Positions 14,342 to 23,407 are shown, counted from the stretch's first letter. The stretch is 64,000 bases of DNA from Shewanella saliphila (GCF_014648295.1 NZ_BMQV01000001.1:248001-312000); one strand, 5' to 3'. Notes: generated by a model not told the origin, from the letters alone. Made by a program: numbers and translations.

Positions 14342-14782
14342 TTAACCCCAAAGTTTTTCATCTTGATGCATTCTGTGCAGGCTTTCTGCACGTGACACTA
14401 ATAATTGGGCAAATTTTCGTTGAGTCTCATCTCTGGTAGCGCCTGATTGATGTAGGTTTTCAGCTTTAAGCTGCCACATCATTGAAAAATGACGAATGGC
14501 ATCTCGTGCTGTAGCCGCCACTTTAACGTCAACATAATCAGATGGTAAGTCACCCGACATCACCCAAAAGGTTTGTTTTTTAGGCTGCTTAGATTCCATT
14601 TTCCAAATGGCTAAATAAGGCGCTAGATAGCGACTTTCACTGGCCAGTACGTTACTTGGGATCACGCCTTTTTCAGCCAAAAAGCGATTGGCTTTTTGAA
14701 ACTGAGTACGCACCCACTCTTGTCTTAAGGCTTCTTGGTCTACTGTTGGCTCAGTGACATTCTCTGCAACTTCTTCAGTCAT
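14342..14782 (-). CDS. DUF4826-like conserved hypothetical protein
   Basis: A 146-residue soluble protein of unknown function. No signal peptide or membrane segment. The N-terminal 20 residues are acidic and Glu/Val rich, followed by an alpha/beta domain with WVRTQFQKANRFLAEKGV, YLAPYLAIWKMES and the conserved-looking FWVMSGDLPSDYV. I believe this matches the DUF4826 family, from memory of the pattern. It is divergent from leucine dehydrogenase; the shared upstream region carries a strong palindrome that could control one or both genes. Confidence 0.65.
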   Translation of the reverse strand: MTEEVAENVTEPTVDQEALRQEWVRTQFQKANRFLAEKGVIPSNVLASESRYLAPYLAIWKMESKQPKKQTFWVMSGDLPSDYVDVKVAATARDAIRHFSMMWQLKAENLHQSGATRDETQRKFAQLLVSRAESLHRMHQDEKLWG

Positions 14783-14869
14783 AATACTTCCTATCTTATT
14801 GTTATTTTTCAGGTTAGAACAATAATTAACCTAAAATTCAATCTCAAAAACAATGATGCAACATAAGTT

Positions 14870-14889
14870 ACTTTACGTTTACGTAAAGT
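14870..14889. promoter_or_regulatory. LiuR-like operator palindrome upstream of leucine dehydrogenase
   Basis: Perfect 9-base inverted repeat with a 2-base spacer, ACTTTACGT-TT-ACGTAAAGT. From memory it resembles the binding motif of LiuR, the MerR-type regulator of branched-chain amino acid catabolism in Shewanella and relatives. It lies 88 bases before the DUF4826-like gene and 172 bases before ldh. The function is inferred from motif and neighbour. Confidence 0.55.
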
Positions 14890-15061
14890 GGCAAGCTAAA
14901 TTTCCACATCAATCACAAAAATAACTAAATCATGCTTTGTTGAGAGTAGCGCTAAATGCTATCGTGCTGCAATAAATTTAACAAGCAGTCGTTTGTACCT
15001 AATAGATTCTATTCCCTAGGTACGTTACTTTACTTTTACACACAGCAAGCGGAGATTACAC

Positions 15062-16093
15062 GTGACAGTATTTAATCATGTTTCGTTCGATGAACACGAA
15101 CAAGTGGTATTTTGTCATGACAAGCAAAGTGGCTTAAAAGCCATTATCGCAGTCCACAACACTAACCTTGGTCCAGCCGTTGGCGGTTGCCGTATGTGGA
15201 ACTATCAATCGGATGATGAAGCGTTAACGGATGTATTGCGTCTCTCGCGTGGTATGACCTATAAAAATGCACTAGCAGGCCTAAGCATGGGTGGCGGTAA
15301 AGCCGTGATCATCGCCGATCCTAAAACCACTGACCGCGAAGCATTATTTTTAGCCTTTGGCCGCTTTGTGAATAGCTTAGGTGGTAAATACTATTCAGCA
15401 GAAGATGTTGGCGTATCAACATCTGACATCATGATTGCCAGCCGCGAAACTGAATTTGTTGCCGGCATGGAAGGCAAATCAGGCGACCCATCGCCATTAA
15501 CCGCGTTAGGCACTTATTTAGGCATTAAAGCGGCTGTTAAACATCAGCGTGGTGTAGACAGCCTAAAAGGAATTAAAGTCTCGGTACAGGGCGTTGGGCA
15601 CGTAGGTTATTACCTGTGTAAGCATTTACACGAAGAAGGTGCAGAGCTGATTGTAACTGACATTCACCAATCATCACTTGACCGTGTGGCCGCCGAATTT
15701 GGTGCCACAGTAGTTGCCCCACAAGACATCTATACTCAAGATGTCGATGTATATGCACCTTGTGCCTTAGGCGCCACAATTAATGACGTCACCCTGCCAC
15801 TATTAAAAGCCACTATCGTTGCCGGTTGTGCCAATAACCAGTTAGCAGAGGTGCGCCACGGCGAAAAACTCAAGCAAATGGGCATTTTGTACGCGCCAGA
15901 TTATGTGATTAACGCGGGCGGGATTATTAACGTGTCATTTGAGAAAAACTATGACGCTGCAGCATCTAAGGCCAAAGTTGAGCAAATCTATCATACGCTA
16001 TTAACTATTTTTAGCCGTGCAGATGCAGAGAATCGCACCACGGGTTCGGTTGCAGACGAAATGGCTAAAGCCATTATTGATGCGGCACAATAA
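15062..16093 (+). CDS. ldh: Leucine dehydrogenase (Glu/Leu/Phe/Val dehydrogenase family)
   Basis: NAD-dependent oxidative deamination of leucine, valine and isoleucine to the 2-oxo acids, the entry step of branched-chain amino acid catabolism. The 343-residue length fits leucine rather than glutamate dehydrogenase. Motifs: GGCRMWNY, the catalytic lysine in LSMGGGKAVIIADP, the DVGVSTSDI stretch, and the Rossmann glycine motif VSVQGVGHVGYYL. GTG start with GGAG seven bases upstream. A LiuR-like palindrome upstream suggests control with the liu/ivd regulon. Phe and Val dehydrogenases share the fold, so substrate preference is inferred. Confidence 0.9.
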   Translation: MTVFNHVSFDEHEQVVFCHDKQSGLKAIIAVHNTNLGPAVGGCRMWNYQSDDEALTDVLRLSRGMTYKNALAGLSMGGGKAVIIADPKTTDREALFLAFGRFVNSLGGKYYSAEDVGVSTSDIMIASRETEFVAGMEGKSGDPSPLTALGTYLGIKAAVKHQRGVDSLKGIKVSVQGVGHVGYYLCKHLHEEGAELIVTDIHQSSLDRVAAEFGATVVAPQDIYTQDVDVYAPCALGATINDVTLPLLKATIVAGCANNQLAEVRHGEKLKQMGILYAPDYVINAGGIINVSFEKNYDAAASKAKVEQIYHTLLTIFSRADAENRTTGSVADEMAKAIIDAAQ

Positions 16094-16140
16094 TCGCCAC
16101 GGCTGTGTGCCAGACTGGCCCCATCGATACATTGCTAAAT

Positions 16141-16170
16141 AAGGAAATGCCTATGCATTTCCTTTTTTTA
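16141..16170 (+). terminator. ldh terminator
   Basis: Hairpin AAGGAAATGC-CTAT-GCATTTCCTT followed by seven T's, about 50 bases past the ldh stop. Confidence 0.88.
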
Positions 16171-16278
16171 TTGGCTAACACTTTAATCAAGTTGCAATAA
16201 ATCGTTCACCTTAGCGTCAAATAACAGCCTTACCCTGAATCAACACTGACATAATCTGTGTATTAGGGTGAACGACAG

Positions 16279-17175
16279 ATGATTTCACACAGTAAAAGTA
16301 ATCAGCAACGCCAATCTTTATCCCACTTAACCCACAAAGCAAAAATCCAGCATTTTCATGCTATGTGGATATCAGACGTTCACCTTGGCAGCATTGACTG
16401 TAAAGCCGAATTTTTACTGCATTTTTTAAACCACAGCCAAAGTGATTATCTGTACCTTGTGGGTGATATTGTCGATGTATGGGCACTTAAAAAAAGAGTC
16501 TACTGGCCAGACAGTCATAAAAAAGTCATCAAAAAAATCCTAGAGCTTGCCAGTAACGGCACTCAGGTCGTGTTTATTCCGGGTAACCATGACGAAGCAT
16601 TTAAAGCCTATGCTGACAGTCACTTTAGAGGTGTCACCTTAGCAAAACAACATATTCATGAGTCCATTACGGGCAAACGCTTTTTAATGCTTCATGGCGA
16701 TCAATTTGACTCGCAAGTGTGTGTTAGTCGTGTTTATGCCAAATTAGGCGATCATTTATACGATGTGTTGCTGTGGCTAAACCGACAATTGCATGCAATA
16801 AGAAGCACCATGGGCTATCCCTATTGGTCGTTGGCCAGTTACATCAAACTTAGAGTCAATAAAGCCCAACAAGCCATTAATCAATATCGTGATGCTGTAT
16901 TGCGTTACGCCGCGAAAAAACAGGTCGACATGGTGGTGTGCGGCCATATTCACCAGCCTGAACTTTCAGAGCACAGCATGAATCAACAACCACTGATTTA
17001 CGCCAACGACGGGGATTGGGTTGAAAACTGCACCTTGATTGCAGAAACCCTGGAAGGCGATGTGCAGCTGCTTAAATGGAACGAGCAAACTCTACAAGCT
17101 GAAACCGTCAGTAATATTCAATTTGCTCGTCAAGATGACAACAAAACCACACATCAAAAACAGCACGTTGCATAA
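16279..17175 (+). CDS. LpxH-like metallophosphoesterase
   Basis: Calcineurin-like phosphoesterase of the UDP-2,3-diacylglucosamine hydrolase type (COG2908). Metal-binding motifs in order: MWISDVHLGS (about residue 30), VGDIVDVW (residue ~60), PGNHDE (residue ~95), LHGDQFD, and VCGHIHQPE. At 298 residues it is longer than LpxH (about 240), with a basic 25-residue N-terminal tail and a helical insert. It is 12 bases upstream of an OlsF-like acyltransferase, so a role in lipid or lipid-headgroup phosphate chemistry is plausible; the substrate is not shown by the sequence. Confidence 0.85.
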   Translation: MISHSKSNQQRQSLSHLTHKAKIQHFHAMWISDVHLGSIDCKAEFLLHFLNHSQSDYLYLVGDIVDVWALKKRVYWPDSHKKVIKKILELASNGTQVVFIPGNHDEAFKAYADSHFRGVTLAKQHIHESITGKRFLMLHGDQFDSQVCVSRVYAKLGDHLYDVLLWLNRQLHAIRSTMGYPYWSLASYIKLRVNKAQQAINQYRDAVLRYAAKKQVDMVVCGHIHQPELSEHSMNQQPLIYANDGDWVENCTLIAETLEGDVQLLKWNEQTLQAETVSNIQFARQDDNKTTHQKQHVA

Positions 17176-17187
17176 AAGGATAAGATT

Positions 17188-18927
17188 ATGATATTTACAG
17201 TCGATAATGTCGTGGAGCAAAATCTACCAAATGTGCACAACAGGCCGTGGTTAGCAACGCCCACTAAAGCCATGTTGCGTTATTTACTCCACGAGAAACA
17301 ATGTAACGACATTGCCAATGAATATGCGCATTTATCTGGCGTGGATTTTGTCGAACAAATCTTAGCCTGTTTAAACTTTACTTACAGTGTGCCCAATAAC
17401 GAAGTTGAAAATATCCCACACGAAGGCCGCGTGGTGATATACGCTAATCACCCAATAGGTTCACTCGATGCCCTCGCCCTTATAAAGCTTATCAGCCAGG
17501 TTCGCCCAGACATCAAAGTAGTCGCCAATGAATTATTAATGGCCATTAAACCGTTGCATTCCATCCTATTACCTGTGCGTAATATGACCGGCGGCACACC
17601 CAAGCAACATCTAGATGAAATACATCGGCATTTAAAAAGTGAAGGAGCTGTACTGATATTCCCGTCGGGCGAAGTGTCACGTTTACGTCCCTCAGGTGTC
17701 ACCGATTTACATTGGCACAGTGGCTTTTTAAAAATGGCTCGTGCCTGTAATGCGCCCCTATTACCTATTTTCGTAGACGCAAAAAACTCAGCCACGTTTT
17801 ATGGCGCTTCAATGCTCTATAAACCGTTAGCAACGTTATTATTAGTCAAAGAAATGTTTAAGCAAGTCAACCAAGTCATGCCAATTCGTATTGGGCAGTT
17901 GATCGCCAAAGAAGTGGTTAACACCCAGGAGTTTCCCTTAAAAACAAAAGTAAAACTGCTTAAAAACCATTTATACCGAATAGGCAAAAATCGGAGCCCG
18001 TTATTTACGACCCAAAATGCAATTGCTCACCCGGAGAAACGCAGTGAACTGCAAAGTGCGTTAACACAATGCGAATTACTCGGGCAAACCCAAGACAACA
18101 AACAAATCTATCTGTACAAGCATCAACACAGTAGCGCCATCATGCGTGAAATCGGTCGATTACGAGAAATTGCTTTTCGTGCTGTGGGCGAAGGCACAGG
18201 TAAGCGCCGTGACACCGATAAATACGACAACCACTACTTACACTTAGTGTTATGGGACAAAGATGACTTAGAAATCGTCGGAGCATACCGTTTTGTCAGC
18301 GCTAAGGTGTTACATGAAAACGTTGGCGAAAATTCACTCTACAGCCAGTCGTTATTTGATTACAAAGACGCCTTTACCCCTTATTTCGATCAAGGATTAG
18401 AACTTGGCCGCAGCTTTGTACAGCCCAAATATTGGGGCCGACGCAGTTTAGAATACCTTTGGCAAGGCATTGGTGCGTTTTTAGTTAAGCATCCTCAATA
18501 TCGCTATTTATTTGGCCCAGTATCGTTAAGCGATAGCCTGCCGTTACAGGCAAAAGAAATGATAGTGTTTTTCTACCAGCATCACTTTGCAACAGATAAA
18601 GTATTAGCTAGCTCATTTAATTCATATCAATTTACGCCTGAAAAAATAGCCCAATTACAACTCTTGTTTAACGGCAGCGACTACGCCGAGAACTTTAAAA
18701 TACTTAAACGGACATTAGCAAATATGGCTGTATCTGTACCGACGTTATTTAAACAATATGGTGAATTGTGCGACAACCAAGGCGTAAAATTTTTAGACTT
18801 TGGTATCGACCCTGAATTTGGTGATTGCATTGATGGTTTAGTCTTGGTAGATGTTCACCAACTTAAACCCATTAAATATCAAAAATACCTCGCAGGCCAT
18901 TTACCACAAGGCCAAATTGCCTCTTGA
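17188..18927 (+). CDS. olsF: Bifunctional acyltransferase, OlsF-like (candidate ornithine lipid synthase)
   Basis: A 579-residue two-domain protein. The N-terminal half is a PlsC-type O-acyltransferase: NHPIGSLD (H88, D94, the HX5D form seen in OlsF relatives) and IFPSGEVSRLRPSG. The C-terminal half is an OlsB/'hemolysin'-type N-acyltransferase of the Acetyltransf_5 class: REIAFRAVGEGTGKRRDTDKYD, YRFVSAKVL, ELGRSFVQPKYWGRRSLEYLW, and YLFGPVSLSDSLP. This order, O-acyl then N-acyl domain, is that of OlsF of Serratia and Vibrio cholerae, which makes ornithine lipids alone. AAAGGA ribosome-binding site. Probably co-transcribed with the phosphoesterase. Assignment as OlsF is homology-based; a related aminolipid product is possible. 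Confidence 0.78.
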   Translation: MIFTVDNVVEQNLPNVHNRPWLATPTKAMLRYLLHEKQCNDIANEYAHLSGVDFVEQILACLNFTYSVPNNEVENIPHEGRVVIYANHPIGSLDALALIKLISQVRPDIKVVANELLMAIKPLHSILLPVRNMTGGTPKQHLDEIHRHLKSEGAVLIFPSGEVSRLRPSGVTDLHWHSGFLKMARACNAPLLPIFVDAKNSATFYGASMLYKPLATLLLVKEMFKQVNQVMPIRIGQLIAKEVVNTQEFPLKTKVKLLKNHLYRIGKNRSPLFTTQNAIAHPEKRSELQSALTQCELLGQTQDNKQIYLYKHQHSSAIMREIGRLREIAFRAVGEGTGKRRDTDKYDNHYLHLVLWDKDDLEIVGAYRFVSAKVLHENVGENSLYSQSLFDYKDAFTPYFDQGLELGRSFVQPKYWGRRSLEYLWQGIGAFLVKHPQYRYLFGPVSLSDSLPLQAKEMIVFFYQHHFATDKVLASSFNSYQFTPEKIAQLQLLFNGSDYAENFKILKRTLANMAVSVPTLFKQYGELCDNQGVKFLDFGIDPEFGDCIDGLVLVDVHQLKPIKYQKYLAGHLPQGQIAS

Positions 18928-19029
18928 ACATGAATCCAATGGATTGTTTCGATGCGGTTATAAATCGTTAAATGATTGTTACGCTATTATTTATCTGATA
19001 TAAAAAGATAAATGAGTGGAGAATCACCT

Positions 19030-19500
19030 ATGACAATATCGACAGAGACAACAGATCAGACAACAAGTGACACAACTGCAGTATCACATCGTCATATCAG
19101 CGTGGCCGATATCATGATCACTCGCGTTGTGACTATCGAAATGGATGATCGCTTGTCATTAGCAAAAGAAATTTTCGATAATGTCAGCTTTCACCACTTA
19201 CTGGTTATCGATGAAGACAGTCACTTGACAGGTATTTTATCGCACCGCGACTTTTTAAGTGCGTTAAGCCCCAATATTGGCACCGCAGCAGAACTCATTC
19301 GTGATACTGAAACCTTACAAAAGCGGGTTCATCAAGTAATGAGTCACAACCCTTTAACGATTGCCCCCCATTGTGACATCAACCTCGCGACTCAACTAAT
19401 TTTAGACAATAACATTGGCTGCCTTCCGGTATTAGAAAATAACAATATTGTCGGTATTATTACTTGGAAAGATTTACTCAAGGCCTATTACAACGCTTAA
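19030..19500 (+). CDS. CBS-domain pair protein
   Basis: A 156-residue cytoplasmic protein with two CBS domains (about residues 22-80 and 95-155), a Bateman module that usually binds adenosyl nucleotides. Repeated patterns are visible: VADIMITRVVTIEMDD ... GILSHRDFLSAL and VHQVMSHNPLTIAPHCD ... GIITWKDLLKAY. The N-terminal tail is Thr/Ser rich. I start at the ATG at 19030 because GTGGAG lies ten bases upstream; the ORF opens six codons earlier. No effector domain is fused, so its target is unknown. Confidence 0.85.
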   Translation: MTISTETTDQTTSDTTAVSHRHISVADIMITRVVTIEMDDRLSLAKEIFDNVSFHHLLVIDEDSHLTGILSHRDFLSALSPNIGTAAELIRDTETLQKRVHQVMSHNPLTIAPHCDINLATQLILDNNIGCLPVLENNNIVGIITWKDLLKAYYNA

Positions 19501-19842
19501 CTCAAGCCAAACTGATTAAGATTACACACTTATCCAGCACAAGTATGATGCTAGACCAATGAGTGTGCTGCTTGCCAAACACCTTAGCCATAACTTCCCG
19601 ACCCATAACTTCCCTATCCAATCCCCCTTATTTTGCAACTAAAAATATAAAAATAAATATTTCCATAGCCAGCAATGACATAGGTTAAATTCTTAAATTG
19701 TTCATATTTGTGTGCTGGAAAATGTCACATAGCTCTGCTTTTATTAATGTTAATAAGGAAATAAAAACCAACTGGAATGAGCTTAAGCTTACAGCGTTTG
19801 TATCGGTAAATTGTGCAGTTATCATATGAAAGGATGAACATT
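19501..19842. other. Intergenic region without a recognised feature
   Basis: 342 bases between the CBS gene and a small unknown gene. AT-rich; no clear hairpin, operator or coding frame noticed. It presumably contains the promoter of the small gene. Confidence 0.4.
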
Positions 19843-20187
19843 ATGATTAAATTTTCTTACCTTCTCAATCAAGACAACATTGAGTTACAAGCAAGCAATT
19901 GGTGTGGTTTAGAGCGCGTCTTTATTAATGGTAAGGTCGTGTCGCGTAAATTTAACTTTGGCTTACAGAGCATGCATGATGTGTTGCTCGATAACGGTAA
20001 AAAGTGCCGTTTTCAACTCATAACCGATCCACAAACCTCGTTAATATCGTGCAGAATATACAAACAAAACCAACTGGTGACCATTTTGAAGCAAGGTAAA
20101 AAACAGCTACAAAAAAGCCAGTTCATGATTGAATCTGGCTTTGTGATTGTGTGCGTAGGAATGTTGAGTATGTATTTATTAAGCTAA
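19843..20187 (+). CDS. Small hypothetical protein with C-terminal membrane anchor
   Basis: A 114-residue protein (MIKFSYLLNQDN...) with a beta-rich soluble part and one hydrophobic segment at the extreme C-terminus (about residues 94-113, FVIVCVGMLSMYLLS), which suggests a tail anchor. A Lys/Gln-rich stretch (KQGKKQLQKSQ) precedes the anchor. I prefer the ATG at 19843, because AAAGGA lies eight bases upstream; GTG at 19813 and ATG at 19834 are also in frame. I do not recognise the family. It converges with the TonB-domain gene, 23 bases apart. Confidence 0.6.
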   Translation: MIKFSYLLNQDNIELQASNWCGLERVFINGKVVSRKFNFGLQSMHDVLLDNGKKCRFQLITDPQTSLISCRIYKQNQLVTILKQGKKQLQKSQFMIESGFVIVCVGMLSMYLLS

Positions 20188-20210
20188 TTCACGACTCATT
20201 AACCTCTTTA

Positions 20211-21317
20211 TTAACCTAGGGTAAAGTCTAAACGCACAGTTGAAGTGCCCTTGGTTGGCTTACCATCAACAAATTTAGGCGCGTAACGCCACTGGGTCAG
20301 CGCCTCAATTGACTCTTTCTCAAACTGACTGCCTCCTTTAGAGTCAAGCACTTGTGGTGATTGTACAAAACCTTGCTCATCAACAGTAAATTGTAATTTG
20401 ACCCAACCACTTTTACCCCGTTTTGCATAAGACATAGGGTAATCTGGTGGTGTTCTAAATAAAGGCGTTTGCTCTTGTTGCTCATTCCACGGCGTCATTT
20501 TACCAATGGCAATACAATGCTCAGTGGCTTGATCATCCTGGCCTCGTTTTTGATAAATATCAACGAGCAAGGCATGAGCACGCAGCTCATGTGGGTGGCT
20601 ATAAGGCAATGCTTGATATTGTTTTATCACTTCAACTAAAGCATCCGTCGCTTTAGTGTGCTTACCCATAGCCTCATTTAATGCCCCATAAAGATAAGTC
20701 GCATTAACACGTTTTATTGCGTTTTCTGGTAGCTTTTTGACATAAATATCATAAGCGTCAAAAGCGAAATTTCTCACCGTGCGAGTATAAAACTCCGTAC
20801 TCTTTAGACGATAAAACGCCATAGTTTTCACTTCAGCTACAGTGAGTTCATTATCCGCCTCTTGGGCAATATCAATCGCCTCAAATAACACTTTTTTGGC
20901 ATAAGCATCATCTGCGGTGGTTTCTGCTAAGCCTACAAGTGGATCAATTAAGGCAATATCATTTTCAGGCAATTTTTGACGGTACACGGCTAAAGCTGAC
21001 TCAAATAATTGTTGCGCTTTTATCACCTGTTCATCTTGAATCACCCGGCCATTATTGTTCTGCTTTGACTGCGCAACAATGGCATTAGCCCAATTCATCG
21101 CTAATTTGGCACTATCAATGCTGTCTGCGCCGAATTTAACTTCGCCAAGTTCGTAAGCTTGTTGGGCATAGGTGATGATATCGGCTTGGTTATTAGCCTC
21201 AACAGCATTGTTATATTGTTGGTAAGCTTGCGAGAACCCCGCTGTTTCTGTTGGTGCAGCATAAGCTATTTGGCTAACAAAAATACTGATAATCGATAAA
21301 CGCAACAGTTTATTCAT
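20211..21317 (-). CDS. Secreted TonB C-terminal domain protein with helical repeats
   Basis: A 368-residue exported protein. Residues 1-20 are a signal peptide (MNKLLRLSIISIFVSQIAYA). Residues 25-270 are helical and TPR-like. The C-terminal 85 residues form a TonB_C domain, with the typical PPDYPMSYAKRGKSGWVKLQFTVDEQG and a final ALTQWRYAP motif. True TonB proteins have an N-terminal membrane anchor and Pro-rich linker; here the domain is on a cleavable, periplasmic protein with no ExbBD neighbours, so it is probably not an energy transducer. Start chosen at 21317 (AAGGA upstream) rather than 17 codons earlier. Confidence 0.8.
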   Translation of the reverse strand: MNKLLRLSIISIFVSQIAYAAPTETAGFSQAYQQYNNAVEANNQADIITYAQQAYELGEVKFGADSIDSAKLAMNWANAIVAQSKQNNNGRVIQDEQVIKAQQLFESALAVYRQKLPENDIALIDPLVGLAETTADDAYAKKVLFEAIDIAQEADNELTVAEVKTMAFYRLKSTEFYTRTVRNFAFDAYDIYVKKLPENAIKRVNATYLYGALNEAMGKHTKATDALVEVIKQYQALPYSHPHELRAHALLVDIYQKRGQDDQATEHCIAIGKMTPWNEQQEQTPLFRTPPDYPMSYAKRGKSGWVKLQFTVDEQGFVQSPQVLDSKGGSQFEKESIEALTQWRYAPKFVDGKPTKGTSTVRLDFTLG

Positions 21318-21507
21318 TGGTATTAATTCCTTTTGTATTATTCCTTTGTTCAAGCATTGTCTGAGCAATTTTATGACTCAAGTCTCGTAACTGAACATTA
21401 ATGTAATCAATTTGTTGCCATATGTCGAGTATGCGTCAAACTCAAACTAAGCTTTTATAAATCTGAGTATTTATAATTAGTTAAATACTTATTACGCAGG
21501 AGAGCCA

Positions 21508-22245
21508 ATGTCAGCCATTGTTAAATTGCTCCATGCCATGCTCTCGAGTTTTAAAGATCTTATTCCGATTATCTTGGTTGTCAGTTTTTTCGAAATATTT
21601 GTCCTACATCAAGCGCCAGCTGAGCTTGGGTCAATATTAATCGGCTTGGTGTTTATTGTACTAGGACTGACATTTTTTGTATTTGGTTTAGAAATGGGCT
21701 TGTTTCCCATTGGTGAGTCATTAGCAGAAGCATTAGCACGAAAAGGCAGTGTATTTTGGTTAGTGATATTCTCGTTCTCATTAGGATTTGGCACCACATT
21801 AGCTGAACCTGCGCTAACAGCCGTAGCCAATGAAGCGGCTCAAGTCGCCGCTAATACGGGTGCGATTGAGGCTAATAAGCTGGCCATGAATTCTTATGCT
21901 ATGGGACTGCGTATCACGGTTGCAATTTCGGTAGGTTTAGCCATTTTACTTGGCGTGATCCGTATTCTTAAGGGTTGGCCTATTCATTACATCATCATTG
22001 GTGGTTATGTAGTTGTGATGATCCTTACCAGCTTTGCCCCTGCCAATATTATTGGTATTGCCTACGATTCAGGTGGCGTCACTACATCAACCATTACCGT
22101 GCCTTTGGTAACAGCATTAGGAGTCGGCCTTGCCAGTGTGATTAAAGGCCGAAACCCAATGTTAGATGGCTTTGGCCTCATTGCTTTTGCCAGCCTTAGC
22201 CCAATGATTTTTGTATTGATTTACGGCATGGTGTTTTTAAATTGA
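21508..22245 (+). CDS. DUF1538 membrane protein, UmpA-like antiporter subunit
   Basis: A 245-residue polytopic membrane protein of the DUF1538 family, with about six to seven hydrophobic segments. The family hallmarks are [32 protein letters not shown] and [25 protein letters not shown]1538 pair from Halomonas, UmpAB, has been described as a two-component Na+(Li+,K+)/H+ antiporter; both subunits were needed. Here the next gene is a paralogue with the same motifs, giving the same two-subunit layout. First gene of a probable four-gene operon. Transport function and ion are inferred from that homology. Confidence 0.85.
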   Translation: MSAIVKLLHAMLSSFKDLIPIILVVSFFEIFVLHQAPAELGSILIGLVFIVLGLTFFVFGLEMGLFPIGESLAEALARKGSVFWLVIFSFSLGFGTTLAEPALTAVANEAAQVAANTGAIEANKLAMNSYAMGLRITVAISVGLAILLGVIRILKGWPIHYIIIGGYVVVMILTSFAPANIIGIAYDSGGVTTSTITVPLVTALGVGLASVIKGRNPMLDGFGLIAFASLSPMIFVLIYGMVFLN

Positions 22246-22285
22246 TTAAGCGCAGTAGCACAACGACACACTACGAGGAGTGCAC

Positions 22286-23053
22286 TTGTTTAATGAACTG
22301 ATCGGCACTTTATTACTGACCGCTCGTGATGTTATCCCCATTGCAGTGATTTTGTTTGGCTTTCAACTTGGCGTACTCAAACGCCCTGTCACCCAATGGC
22401 GCAAAGTGTTACTGGGTTTTGTCTACGTGATTATAGGGTTAACCTTTTTCTTAGTCGGTTTACAACTCGCACTGTTTCCTATTGGCGAAAGCATGGCAAA
22501 CCAATTAACCACCAGCGAGTTTTTACACCCCGATGGCAGCAAAGCACCATTTATTTGGCAGGATTATTTTTGGGTATATGTGTTTGCCGCCGCGATTGGT
22601 TTTAGTACCACCATTGCCGAGCCGTCACTGATTGCGGTAGCGATTAAAGCAAATCAAGTATCTGCTGGTACCATTGGTATTCAAGGTTTACGCATTTCGG
22701 TCGCATTGGGTGTGGCTATTGGGATTACCTTAGGCTGCTTTCGTATTGTGGTTGGCGATCCCATCCATTACTACATTATGGCAGGTTACGTCATCGTGGT
22801 TATCCAAACCTTTTATGCGCCTAAAATGATTGTACCTCTGGCATATGACTCAGGTGGCGTGACCACATCAACCGTAACCGTACCTTTGGTTGCGGCATTG
22901 GGCCTTGGGCTTGCCACCAACGTTGAAGGCCGAAATCCACTCATTGACGGCTTTGGCTTAATCACCTTTGCCAGTTTATTTCCGATGATCACCGTAATGG
23001 GTTATGCCCAAATCGTTGACTATTTATCCAAACGTAAAGCGATTAAGGAGTAA
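22286..23053 (+). CDS. DUF1538 membrane protein, UmpB-like antiporter subunit
   Basis: A 255-residue paralogue of the preceding gene. It repeats GLQLALFPIGESMANQL, GFSTTIAEPSLIAVA and [21 protein letters not shown], with a longer loop between the first and second motifs. I place the start at TTG 22286, five bases after GAGGAG; the in-frame GTG at 22280 overlaps that Shine-Dalgarno and is unlikely. The two proteins probably form a heteromeric cation/proton antiporter. The stop is three bases before the P-II-like gene. Confidence 0.85.
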   Translation: MFNELIGTLLLTARDVIPIAVILFGFQLGVLKRPVTQWRKVLLGFVYVIIGLTFFLVGLQLALFPIGESMANQLTTSEFLHPDGSKAPFIWQDYFWVYVFAAAIGFSTTIAEPSLIAVAIKANQVSAGTIGIQGLRISVALGVAIGITLGCFRIVVGDPIHYYIMAGYVIVVIQTFYAPKMIVPLAYDSGGVTTSTVTVPLVAALGLGLATNVEGRNPLIDGFGLITFASLFPMITVMGYAQIVDYLSKRKAIKE

Positions 23054-23056
23054 TCT

Positions 23057-23407
23057 ATGCGCTTTAAATTAATCGTCGCCTTTGTTGACGAAGACTGTAC
23101 CGACGAAGTGCTCGATGCCGCGCGTCTTGCTGGGGCCACTGGCGCTACGGTAATAAACCATGCACGAGGTGAAGGCTTAGAAAAAAAGAAAACCTTTATG
23201 GGCCTTACCTTAGATGTACAGCGCGATGTGATTTTATGGTTGGTTGAAGAACATATGTGTCGCTGTATTTTAGAAACCATTGCCAAAGTGGGTGAATTTG
23301 ATACCAACTCAGGTAAAGGGATTGCGATTCAAATTGATGTTGAAGATGCCGTAGGTGTGGCTCATCAGGTTGAAAAGTTGAGTAAAGACATTGAGGACCA
23401 AATATGA
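23057..23407 (+). CDS. P-II (GlnB)-like signalling protein of the DUF1538 operon
   Basis: A 116-residue P-II-superfamily protein. The core beta-alpha-beta pattern is seen in RFKLIVAFVDEDCTDEVLDAARLAGATGATVI, and the second half has the P-II-like GKGIAIQIDVEDAVGV. The T-loop region is divergent: residue 51 is Thr, not the uridylylated Tyr of GlnB/GlnK, so classic GlnD control is unlikely. Good AAGGAG ribosome-binding site. Its stop overlaps the next start (ATGA). Genetic coupling to a membrane transporter recalls GlnK-AmtB and suggests it gates the DUF1538 pair; this is inference. Confidence 0.8.
   Translation: MRFKLIVAFVDEDCTDEVLDAARLAGATGATVINHARGEGLEKKKTFMGLTLDVQRDVILWLVEEHMCRCILETIAKVGEFDTNSGKGIAIQIDVEDAVGVAHQVEKLSKDIEDQI

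Noticed and set aside
16246..16262. Pho-box-like repeat CTGACAT-AAT-CTGTGTA before the phosphoesterase/olsF pair
   Set aside because: Spacing is three instead of four bases and the second half matches poorly; not enough to claim PhoB control.
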